Source: Blattamonas nauphoetae
Taxonomy: Eukaryota > Preaxostyla > Oxymonadida
DNA: 64,000 nt
Assembly (NCBI GenBank): GCA_033064195.1
Contig: JARBJD010000016.1
Location: 434,001 to 498,000 of the forward strand
Reading direction: 5' to 3'
The notes under the pieces were generated by a model. That model was not told the origin of the DNA and ran no database searches. It worked only from the letters and a program-made list of their open reading frames with translations. The translations under genes and the position numbers were made by a program. Positions within the stretch are counted from its first letter, which is position 1, and each line of letters starts with the position of its first letter. Below are positions 49,101 to 55,759 of the stretch, piece by piece.

Positions 49101-50185
49101 GCGGACACTCGCTCGGAGAATACTGCGCCCTTGTCTCGCTGGGCAAGATCACCCCTGCCGCTCAGATGTCCTTCATGTGCTTCATTCGTGGACTTGTGAT
49201 GCAGACATGCGTTCCCCGTGACCCAGTGACACATATGTCTGCCTACGGAATGGCAGCTGTCTCCCCCACCCGAGTTGCTCCTTGGTTCAAAATCGAGCAC
49301 CTCAAGAAAGTTCTGACCATCGTCGTCAACGCATGCGGTGGACGCCTCCTCGAGATTGTCAACTACAACGTCTTCAACGACCAGTATGTGGTGAGCGGAG
49401 AACGTTTCTGCATATGGCAGCTTGGTATGGCACTGAAACACATCGAAGAGCACGGCGAAGAAGGGATGACCACCGTTGGCAGCTTCTGCTATAACAGTGT
49501 TGGAGTCAACCCACGCTCAGCCACACCACTTGAAGTCCCACGGACCAAGTCTGTCCTCCCACTTGCTGGAATTGATGTTCCGTTCCATTCTTCTCTTCTG
49601 CGGAAGGTTGTTCCCATGTTCCGTTCCTTCCTCGAAGGCTACCTTCCATCAACCGACCAGTTTGATTATGTTACGAGACTCGAAGATCGCTTTGTGACAA
49701 ACTTGTACTCCAAAGAGGTTTTCTCCGTCACACGCGAATTCGCCACAGCTGTGGCAAATCAATGTGGGTCTCCATTCCTCCTCACCGCCCTCCGAACAGC
49801 TGAGGGACCCGAGTCATGGGATGAGATGACAAGAGCTCAGCGAGGCCGTCTTTTATTACGAGAGTGTTTATCTTTTCAGTTCGCCTCAGCTGTGCAATGG
49901 ATTGACGCGCAGAACACGCTCATCAAGTCAGGAGTACGCCGAGTAGTTGAAATCGGACCAGCGAAGACTCTCGCCGGCATGATGAGCAAGTCACTCCTCC
50001 GTCTGAAGAACCAGGAGAAGGATGTGGCTGAAATGGCTGAAATAATCGCAGACTACCCGTCAACTGGAACAGGAAGAGCAGGAACAGTGGAAGTGCTCTC
50101 CTTCGATGGAGACAGAGAGACCCTCTTCAGAATTGCTGACGAAGAAATTCCATTTGACGAAGACAACGAAGAAGATGATTTTTAG
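40121..50185 (+). CDS. Type I highly reducing polyketide synthase ending in a fungal-FAS-type malonyl/palmitoyl transferase domain
   Basis: Single exon, 3,354 aa. Domains in order: ketosynthase (about 8-430; Cys182 in DTACSST, His318 in ETHGTGT, His358 in NLGHLEP); acyltransferase (about 550-880; GQGPQWYGMG, Ser645 in AHSLGE); dehydratase (about 930-1240; His969 in HLLQGNIVVP, Asp1176 in MMDSCLQ); C-methyltransferase (EIGAGTGG at 1515-1522); enoyl reductase (about 1990-2310); ketoreductase (about 2335-2560; Ser2475, Tyr2488 in QANYGSAN); acyl carrier protein (Ser2751 in YGLDSLTAVEM). After a Thr/Glu/Lys linker comes a second transferase (about 2840-3290): FTGQSG, GHSLGEYCAL (Ser2997), EIVNYNVFNDQYV, GIDVPFHSS (His3156), VEIGPAKTL. 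This matches the MPT domain of fungal FAS beta, not a PKS AT. No thioesterase or terminal reductase is present. Product unknown, probably a methylated, reduced fatty-acid-like chain. Confidence 0.95.
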   Translation: MEQIGQSSPLAIVGLGTRLPGGANSPVQFWNLLKKGYDAIETIPKERWDAEYFHDPDNLGLVGKSNQNQGGFMKGWNPEEVDLKFFHFSPREAKLLDPNQRLLLELTYETFEDAGLTLNDMSGSRTGVFIGISATDYSYWQFPEINTMDSHTQTGVSTSIVANRLSYFYNLLGPSFIVDTACSSTLVALNCAAQSIRNGECRQALVGAVNVLLLPEISIGFSKLGVLSPDGHCKAFDAAANGYVRSEGAGLLLIKPLVDAEKDNNRIFAVIRGTACCSDGKMNSQMTSPSEEQQEWLYTQILNLSNIYPSEVHYVETHGTGTAVGDPIECRSISKVIGIGRDKNTPVLIGSNKSNLGHLEPAAGVVSLIKMALALKHNLLPPTISVKNVNPKINEKEMNIKFCTKLQPFPKPVYPNQPRTALVSAFGFGGTNSSAVLQEYQGKQGLKDCPNCEKELSRSELLVLSAKSAESLKESAKQLAKYLKSKTSAPLTHVAYTLACHRTHHSQFRFACIVKDKQEAIEKLEAYAADKLTFGSSANHYQAASSEKKRNIVLLYSGQGPQWYGMGRSLFQTNEVFRQSIVEFDEIYKEFEPEVSVIREMFREKEDSNVSLTKFLQPHYVAIQMGLSEVMMAAGLPISTIVAHSLGETGASYVCGALSKREAIKVVYERCRAQYELTGNGFMGTVKLPREKLNIMLKQYPTVALAGHNSPSFCNVSGDTEEMLRLIADLQASDVFAKKLPIDEAMHSHQVDLKKDQIISNLSDLVPCLPTTPIISTHIPHSTSPIVYNGEYFYSSLRHTVEFHDAIVECIRRHEHQQENQEIIFLELDPHPVLRQFVNEISNEVKKPQQFVPTLIREDFQEREALFRALAQIYTYGFTPDFKQSVFQPLKQHDLEDLYKPIEDVKEYYFVPDLPLYSWSRTHCWNESIQHTQHRLGTGHPLVRVQLDSFNPSFESDVSTSYLPWVEHHLLQGNIVVPGVTYVECMLTCGKKLFGENAKFWFKDVHFRNAFYMNRGEVYRVNISFSPIHKPGSRFEKPTQYSAALSSRVLPNGEWDLHCTGVLELEEVMEEREKQLVMSTPGINPNFVPTPPGIGLEDFNLEEFRKLCPYEQPLEKFFADLWQDGLELHRELRLTRKVWVNDLTNPIVSVGYIEVNPEMTTEQLSKWTNMYPPMMDSCLQSGLSGREYRGAFFPVEAKRARFVRPFDPTKRHAWSCSRKDPITGLLSMTCCDDEGKIYGSLQDVRIHYLEKSQKNANGAKGGEETPCYENGWTFLNSVDVPANDTNAHVADIETIETDMKNRIVEMTEEMQLAQKMPEIDRWNNKLTIAVILNLFRNHLNFFKGQSASASFVPLLDITKAGDVQEFYHRLIVVFCKDLEREGYVELKALSGSALDTIEQISIKPTAKYFLKKSASGADELPDDENATFISANLLTISPHLRPSTVLMMEVAMNMHQIIQSSTAVDPISLIFKDGVTADAVYRDDIQVRPYNFLCQAALAELIKSKPKDQPLNILEIGAGTGGTTAYLLELLDRHTSKYTFTDVGRSFLPLAQKKFAEYKSSMEFRHLDIENDPIEQGIAPESQDIIVAANVLHATEDLSVTLGNTLKMLKPGGTLILLEALHDFYWLDTVFGLTKGWWRVKDLDFRRHPLLTPPLWEKGLTSVGFGSVKVYNQWEDKKGSKYEGRLCVTLAQKPFTKEQAKQDTTIKTATTPATAVVLVGEKETVGGKLVASLLREGFHVVAGSRTKKLDLKTLVGSELNDSQIATVSKFFHSDIVEKAESSRDGYDAIWTYCESQNLPAVMSIVNLWSLDLPVTCSSEADVMEDFKLNCYCTLYLTHSLIEWTQKPIISQFLNTYAVTQACWAVEQTLEKDSVGLGQAVIWGMNRCILNECTAIRPHTVDLSYAPSDVEINALIRILTTVADESRQKAEQFKKDPANPTIDYVPPIASNESEIALRGEKVFGSRLFERSRANEMGMWSRNRSSTEQNYALVSNSLKSVVLQERQPLTLCDDCVEVSVAAAGLNIHDLLLWNETSLTERLKNPTLGLEFSGVVKSVGKNVSQFKVGDRVFGVGKETIASFITVPASQIRLVPDRFALDEIVSVPIALSTAYEALVRIARLRKGKFVLIHNAADAIGLAAIQIAKAVGAIPICTEDQEFKRSYLKISGIEHVLDCSSTEFTDHVLAITNNNGVNVVLNTLSGINNIHAGMKCLARNGHFIELVEQDLETEESIRLETFTQRVSFTPLSVPDMIAENDGAGELFNEAFEWFEKKNLTIPLSRAFPLTQAQDAFEYFNGDTHIGKVVLSPIAHAFSKHAVPQNRKVVDFNSQGSYIDPEGSYLITGGTAGFSLDLAKGLLDRGAKHLVLCSRSGVGDEARQKTFEDLRQQYSAEIVVKAVDISNATATRALLAEIRSTMKPLRGVIHGAMVLADGLLHNLTAEKFWTVLAPKAFGAWVIHEDTMKHNDPIDMFILMSSLNVVVGTHGQANYGSANIFLDSLALHRRSLGLNALSVQWGVLAETGYVHRTSSTSDNMHSFGFRSLTPRWANRILHTSLESLNDFNCERNNTLPPSGALTSSYADTIVSTYSKLPKALTPVSLLPDYEIAHKTHFFDGSKHINNIIKAHDIFSFPECVPVTVGIFKVEWEPLFAFMHGLTLVGRFEEIRKIVAENSTQAAAGATSDSGKQEQDQSADKSAVTNAPLDQQLRQISDQAKAIELIAHGVAGQAAKVLGLGSADQIQIDVPLSQYGLDSLTAVEMKNWTEKFVKVDVPVVDFVRGPSSENLAKNMLEKFYDKFGKPKETDEAPAPQTDSVQASSTEQTTQKEEKVEEVKVVKKRVTPKTAFVFTGQSGLKQGVGMDLYATYPEAKKIWDECDAYFMEKLNISILHIVRENPKELVIDFSNGEEGKKLRQKYMDFVITEDESVMASLKDDGISARAFPTITENTPRYVFTSPNGLLSMTQFAQPIIVIYEFVALSCLKFDNPENDLTSQAMFCGHSLGEYCALVSLGKITPAAQMSFMCFIRGLVMQTCVPRDPVTHMSAYGMAAVSPTRVAPWFKIEHLKKVLTIVVNACGGRLLEIVNYNVFNDQYVVSGERFCIWQLGMALKHIEEHGEEGMTTVGSFCYNSVGVNPRSATPLEVPRTKSVLPLAGIDVPFHSSLLRKVVPMFRSFLEGYLPSTDQFDYVTRLEDRFVTNLYSKEVFSVTREFATAVANQCGSPFLLTALRTAEGPESWDEMTRAQRGRLLLRECLSFQFASAVQWIDAQNTLIKSGVRRVVEIGPAKTLAGMMSKSLLRLKNQEKDVAEMAEIIADYPSTGTGRAGTVEVLSFDGDRETLFRIADEEIPFDEDNEEDDF

Positions 50186-50339
50186 CTGATCTGCAAATGC
50201 AGCGTGTGTTTGTTTGATCGTTCAATTCATGAAACCCTTGCAAAAATCATAATCCAGGACATATTTTTCTTTTGCATTTTTTCTTGAATGCTGTATTACC
50301 ACAGAGAAATATCGCCTTTATTCTTACAAGTGATAGCGA

Positions 50340-52247
50340 ATGAACATGATTACCGGGACTCGCTCAAGTTTTGAGGTTGATGCGAGGTTTGACGCAGATC
50401 CCCCCACCATGATTTTCCGGAAACCGGTGGATCATTCGTTCTATGTACAAGATCCTTCTGACAAAAATCTGAAATTTTGCATATCACTTATGATTACACC
50501 GCCTTCCACTTCTATAGGAGAAAACAATCTCTCTATTGACCAGTCCGATCAGTTTCCAAACGCCATAGAATCTCCACAACGTGAGGAACAAAATCCACCG
50601 AAACTGTACAAAAGACGATGGTACTGCCTGTTGATGTTTTCACTCAACAATCTGTTGCAGTCCATCGAGGTTCTTTTGCTCACATCACTTCCTTCTTCTG
50701 TCTCCGAATACTATGGCTCTGATGTGATGTCCATGCTTCGACAGAACCAAGTCCTTTCATTTGGTATTTTCTTTTATTTTCGTCAATTTTTTATGTCTTT
50801 ATCTCGATATCTATCCCGCTTTTTCAACCCATAGCTGCCATCGCATTTATCCCGTTCATGTTCTGGATGTTCTTTGTTGAAGCATTTAGCCACAATTTCA
50901 GAGTGATGACTCTTCATTCTACCTTTGGACTTGTTGCTTGCTGCGTCTTCCGTTTAATACCGACGTGGATCCCGCCCCTCAAGAAATACTGTTTTCCATT
51001 CCTCATGCTTGGCCAAATGGCCAACAACTACGGGGCCGCGTTTTCATTTGCTATACCCTCCAAATTAGGTGCACTCTGGTTCCCAGCCAAGGAGCGTCCG
51101 TTTGCGACAACAATTGCGACTCAAGTCAGCCCGGTTGGCATCGCCTTGAGCTATCTGATCATGCCAGCGCTTGTTAAGAACGGATCCCAACTTCCATTTG
51201 CACTCCACCTTTGTTTGGGCCTGCAGGTGTTGTGTTCATTGGTCATCGTCATCTGCTTCCCTGCTGCCCCTCCCCACACCCCCCCTCCAACTCGGAATCC
51301 TTCAAACTTGACCGCCCAGACAATCAAACTGTCACTCCACCACCGATTGACACCATCGATGCCCCTCCTTCGAACGAGAAAGTCTCGTTCTCTCAGCGAA
51401 TGAGGCTCGCGTGGTCGTCTTTCGTGGAGGATATGTCAGTGATGAAGAATCTGCAGTTTTGGCTGCTGGCTGGGCTGGGTGGAGTGCAATCTGGCACCGT
51501 GCAGAGCTGGGCTGCGAACATCGTCTTCTTCTTCACATCGCTGGGTCAGACGGAATCCTTTGGTGGTTACGCTGCGTTCGGCCACTTCGCCATTTCTGTC
51601 GCTGGTGCCATGGTGACGACGTGGTTGTCGCAGACAAAGCTCCTTCGGAAGAAAGACAAGGGACTGATGTTTGTGGAGTTCGGGCTGGGACTTGTGATGA
51701 TCGTCCTGCTGATGTTCATGCTGCCCATCTTCTCCTCTCCCCAGCCCCTCCTCCACGCACACCCTGCCTTGTTGTGTGTCCTCGTGGTCCTCTTCGGGTT
51801 CATCGCAGGCGCCCCTCTTCCTCTTTCTACGACCTCTCTGCTGAGCTCACGTTCCCCGTGTCGGAGTCGATTTCGGGTGGGTTTGTGAGTGGGTTCTATT
51901 TCGTTGCATATTTTGCTGTTCCGCTGTTGTTCTCGGCAACTGGGATTGGGTGGATGAGCTTCATCACTTTCCTGTTTTTGGTTGGAGTGGTGTTGGTGCT
52001 CATCTTCGTCCGTATTGACTATCGGCGCAGCAGGGTGGAGGAGGGAGGGTCGCTCGAAGACGATGAAAAACAGGAAAAGGGAGCGATCTCTATCGAAATG
52101 CAGATCAACAATCAGAATGAGGAGATGACAAAGGCAGCACCAGTCGGCAGTGAGTACGAAACTCATCATGCACCATCACCAAACCCTTCCCCAATATCTG
52201 AAAGATTTGGTCTGGAGCAAGAAGAAATCGAAAGGATCGAAATCTAA
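50340..52247 (+). CDS. FLVCR/SLC49-like major facilitator transporter, two apparent frame breaks
   Basis: Exons 50340-50763 and 50835-52247. A soluble N-terminus leads to about twelve hydrophobic helices beginning YKRRWYCLLMFSLNNLLQS, with MLGQMANNYGAAFSFAIPSK and LWFPAKERPFATTIATQ, the second-to-fifth helix pattern of FLVCR proteins (haem, choline or ethanolamine carriers). The frame shifts twice: within a C7 run at 51279-51285 and near a T3 run at 51824-51826. Adding one base at each restores a 613-codon frame of good family quality (FYDLSAELTFPVSES), which suggests homopolymer sequencing error rather than decay, though a recent pseudogene is possible. An acidic, Gln/Glu-rich cytosolic tail ends the protein. 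Confidence 0.75.
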
Positions 52248-52373
52248 AAGCGATAGAAAACTGTCTTCATTTCGACAAAGAACTGTATTCATTTCCCACT
52301 TTATGCGAAACTCGAAAATGTGTGATTCAGAGTGTCTAGCGAATTGTTTCTGTCACTCTCCATCATGAATGCT

Positions 52374-52809
52374 CGGCAACATGTACCTTTGGGGGACCTA
52401 CTAAAATGAATTCAATTGGTCACAAAAACATTTTTGGATTATTTTCTAGAATAATTAGGTCTCTAGTATCCCGATTCATTTCTGTGAAAATCTTGTGAAA
52501 TAATCAAAAATAAGGGTCGGATCAAATCATACATTCTGAAGTGGGAATTATTCACAATTTATTGTATCCTAGTAAGTTCATAAGTGTGTTTTTGAGGAAA
52601 TAGATGTCCATAGAAGAGCATAGAAACTTCTTTGACAGAGATCCTGACTGTTTCCTTTCGTGATCTCCTAGTTTCTCTAGAAAACATATCTTGGAAAAAC
52701 TCAATTTTCGGTTCTCTCATTACAAGAATATCCAGAATTTCCTAGAAATTTTCTCTAATAGTCCTTATTTGTGGACTTTTGGTAGGTCCCCTAAAGGTAC
52801 ATCTTGCCG
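52374..52809. mobile_element. MITE-like non-autonomous DNA transposon with terminal inverted repeats
   Basis: 436 bp. Left end CGGCAACATGTACCTTTGGG continues GGACCTACTAAAA; the right end, reverse complemented, reads CGGCAAGATGTACCTTTAGG then GGACCTACCAAAA, so the terminal inverted repeats are about 33 bp with four or so mismatches. A 6-bp direct repeat AATGCT flanks both ends (52368-52373 and 52810-52815), a target-site duplication. The interior is AT-rich and non-coding. Superfamily not assigned. Confidence 0.75.
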
Positions 52810-53057
52810 AATGCTCTCTCGTGTTCTGTCTGCAAGGACGTTTGGGTGTTTTCTCAAGAAAATACTTTGATGGCATAATTGCATCAAGCTTTTCCGGTGA
52901 AATTTGATTTTCATAAGAACCTGAGAATCTAATTCTCGAATATTTGACACCAGAGCTCCCAACCCTTTGTTGTGGGCCTTCACTATTAGTCCTTGATCAA
53001 TTGGGGGTTATTAAAAAATGGGGGTAAATCCCCCATACGCCCCATCATTTTCATGCC

Positions 53058-53564
53058 AAAATAAGTCGCATCTCCGATGCAGAAATCCTCCGTCTCGCGG
53101 GGACGGAGGAGTACCGCAACATACAACATCGTGGGGAGCGTTTCGCTCGAATTGCGTTTGATCATGGCATTCCTTTTGCGAGAGTTGGTCGCGTGGGCAA
53201 CATCGGGAAACACGTTCTTGAGCGAGCAGTGAAGAATATCAAAGCAAACAGACGTTGCGGAATCGTCGGACGCCCTCCGATATTATCCGATGTGGAGCAG
53301 GAAGCAGTCGTACAGGATATCTTGAGAGATCGAGGCCAGCGAATATTTCATTCGGCTCAATCCATCAGATCTTTGGTATACTCTCTTTTTTCTCTATCTT
53401 TTTTGATATAGTGCGAAGATCAAATCAGGCAACGTCCTGTTACAGCCACTCACCCTTCCCTCTCATCAACCTTCGGATATTCTTTCGTAAACGGAAGGAA
53501 CGAAATCAGCCTAAAAAGAGCGAACAATTCCCTCATGAGCGTTTTCGCCAAACATCCGCAGTAG
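53058..53564 (+). CDS. Transposase-like helix-turn-helix protein, 5' end not found
   Basis: Two exons in phase, 53058-53375 and 53412-53564, across a 36-nt intron (GTATAC...GATATAG). The 156 residues visible contain a DNA-binding-type helical region (RFARIAFDHGIPFARVGRVG, then VKNIKANRRCGIVGRPPILS and DVEQEAVVQDILRDRGQRI) like the N-terminal HTH of DDE transposases or their domesticated relatives. No catalytic domain follows before the stop. No in-frame ATG was found; an upstream exon may exist, or the copy may be a truncated 3' remnant. It lies 250 bp from the MITE, but no shared termini link them. Confidence 0.5.
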
Positions 53565-53950
53565 TATAGAAGGCGAATTGGGAACCACGTTGGCAGAGAC
53601 ACCACTTCCAATGCTTTTTCTCCATGCCGATTGACAATTCAGAAAATACTTGAAGTAAAAGTCATTTTCATTTCAGAAAGTTGTCAAACTTAGAGAAATA
53701 TTCTCTTCCAGAGTTCAGTTACTTCATACTTTCAAGTTGAAGCAAATTTTCAAAAATTTTCAAAAAAGCAAAAACCTTGATTTTGGCGGAAGCTGGTGTA
53801 TTTTTCAAGGTTCCGAAGGTTGCGACCCTTCTCATCGGTCCCTTTTAGACCGGCATCGGAACTCATTTTATCGGTTTGAGATCCGGAGACGTACGTTGGT
53901 CTTGCCAAGGGCCTAGACCATGCCAAAGGGCAGTGATATGTGAAATTAAA

Positions 53951-54034
53951 TGCTTCCGCCAGGAATTGAACTTGGGACCTTCAGCTTAGTAGTCGTAGTG
54001 CGTGCACTCACTACTACCACTAAACTATCCGGTC
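53951..54034 (-). repeat. tRNA-derived SINE-like sequence
   Basis: On the minus strand a good A box (TAGTTTAGTGG) and B box (AGTTCAATTCC) are spaced as in a tRNA gene, with a T-arm-like stem, but the two ends do not pair into an acceptor stem and the anticodon arm has a wrong-sized loop. Best read as a tRNA-derived retroposon head or pseudo-tRNA. Confidence 0.5.
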
Positions 54035-54178
54035 TTGAAAATATTCCGAAAAATCAGAAGCCTTGTACCCGAAAAGTCCTCTCACCCGTGAGGGTTCGAA
54101 GCCTCTGGCGAGACTATATAGCAGATTTAAAATTTGAAAACTTTGTCAATAAATTCAATATATAGTAAAATTACTGAC

Positions 54179-54388
54179 GTGAAAAGTCGTGCTTTTTAAC
54201 GAGGGTAAAAAGTGACCAAAAGAAGGAATATATAGTAGATTGGAAAATTTGAAAATGTGACGAAAAATCAATATATAGCAAAATGCTCCCGTGAAAAGTC
54301 GTGCTTTTTAACGAGGGTAAAAAGTGACCAAAAAATCAATATATAGTAGATTGGAAAATTTGAAAATGTGACGAAAAATCAATATATG
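54179..54388 (+). repeat. 112-bp tandem repeat, two copies
   Basis: Copy one starts at 54179 and copy two at 54291, both with GTGAAAAGTCGTGCTTTTTA then ACGAGGGTAAAAAGTGACCA and, later, GTAGATTGGAAAATTTGAAA followed by AATATATAG motifs. A diverged partial copy occurs at 63222-63290. Non-coding. Confidence 0.75.
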
Positions 54389-54754
54389 GGTCGAAATTAT
54401 TCGCTTTCAAGAAAAGTTCGATCGAATTTCTCCGAACCCATATTTTCATTTTTGAATTTCTCCGTATCACCACTTTCGATCAAAGTGTTTTTGTTGAATA
54501 AGGATAATTTGAGCATAATCAGCCACAATTTCACACCAAGAAGTCCTGCTGGGAACCCAATCCTGCTTCCAGGTTCATCAAGGATGCCGAAAAGGTCATC
54601 CAGGAGGAGAGGGCTGACCCCGTTCAACTCTGTGAAGAGCCTGGCGGAGAAAGTCAGGTATCTTGATGTGAAATGGTGAAGTGATTAACTCAAATCGATG
54701 ATCGGTGAAGTGTGTGAAGTGGTGTTTCTATGAAGAGAAGAGAAAGAATTATGA

Positions 54755-55005
54755 GAAGGTAATGAAGGAAGGGAAGGTAAGGAAGGAAGGGAAGTCAATG
54801 AAGGAACTGAAAAGTATGAATGAACAGAAGGGAGAGAAGGAACAGAAGGCAATGAAGGAACAGAAGGCAAATGAAGGAACAGAAGGGAGAGAAGGAACGG
54901 AAGGTAATGAATGAACGGAAGGGAAAGAAGGAACAGAAGGAGAGAAGGAACAGAAGGTAATGAAGGAACTGAAGGTGAAGGAAGAGAAGGTAATGAAGAA
55001 AGAGA
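54755..55005 (+). repeat. Purine-rich minisatellite (GAAGGAACAGAAGG-type units)
   Basis: About 250 bases of nearly pure purine on the plus strand built from variants of GAAGGAACAGAAGG and GAAGGTAATGAAGG. It is open in several frames on both strands, which is a composition effect and not evidence of coding. Confidence 0.75.
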
Positions 55006-55153
55006 ACTGAATCTTGAAGAAGTTACAGAAAAAGTAATCCGACAGGCACGTGTGCACTATCGGAGTGTCCTCCGCCCTCGTAGACAGCCCTCTCTTTGTT
55101 GTCGACAGCCTGCTTCTCGTGCGTGGACACGATACAGCAGAAACTGTCTTCGC

Positions 55154-55259
55154 CCTCACTCACTAGGGCTGCTGTGAGTGAGGCCCCTTGGCGCCGGAAG
55201 CCAAGGTACTAGCTTCATCCCATCCACCCTCAACATGGTAAACTTGTGAGTGGATGGGA
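55154..55259. other. Cluster of three perfect hairpins
   Basis: Three adjacent stem-loops with perfect stems: CCTCACTCAC/GTGAGTGAGG (55154-55183), CCTTGGC/GCCAAGG with loop GCCGGAA (55186-55206), and TCCCATCCAC/GTGGATGGGA (55218-55259). No coding frame runs through. Could be a structured RNA, a transposon terminus or a recombination relic. Confidence 0.5.
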
Positions 55260-55759
55260 ACTGAGTGTGCCTATGAAAAGAATATATGAAAATAAAAACA
55301 AACTTGTGGAAGCAGTGACGGGTCTGAAGGCCATCTGTGGTGTGGACCTGGCCAGATAGTCCGTGTGTGAAAAATCAAATAAAGAGTCTGAAGACGTAAT
55401 AGGAGAAACTAAATGATGATCAACATAATTTGTGAGAAAACTAAACTCAGAGTCACACACGTTTTTCCGTGCTGCTCTGAAAATAAAGAGTATGTAACAG
55501 TTTTTCTCCGAAGGGGAGAATGCTTGGACGAAAGTAAGAAACCTAAGAAATACTGGTTGCGAAAGTGCGGGCCAGCATCTGTAAAAATAAAAATATTCTT
55601 TTGATGAACATATCTTGCATGTCGAGAACATCTGAAAGACATTCTTCGACGAAGCGGTGATCGTGTGTAGTGATGGGAGACAGAAAGTTGTGATGTGTTA
55701 AAATTAATTGGTTGTGATGTGTGTGATATACCGAAATGCATAAATGCGAAACGGAAGTA
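55260..55759. other. Spacer between hairpins and the mobile-element-like gene
   Basis: AT-rich stretch with two overlapping minus-strand frames of about 110-130 codons and no domain, repeat or splice pattern I can support. Confidence 0.3.

Noticed and set aside
40121-50185. Bacterial contamination as the source of the polyketide synthase
   Set aside because: It is flanked on both sides by intron-bearing eukaryotic genes within a few hundred bases, and its codon use and single-module HR-PKS design are eukaryote-like.
53951-54034. Functional tRNA gene
   Set aside because: A and B boxes are present, but the acceptor stem does not pair and the anticodon loop has the wrong size; the same holds for 63331-63410.
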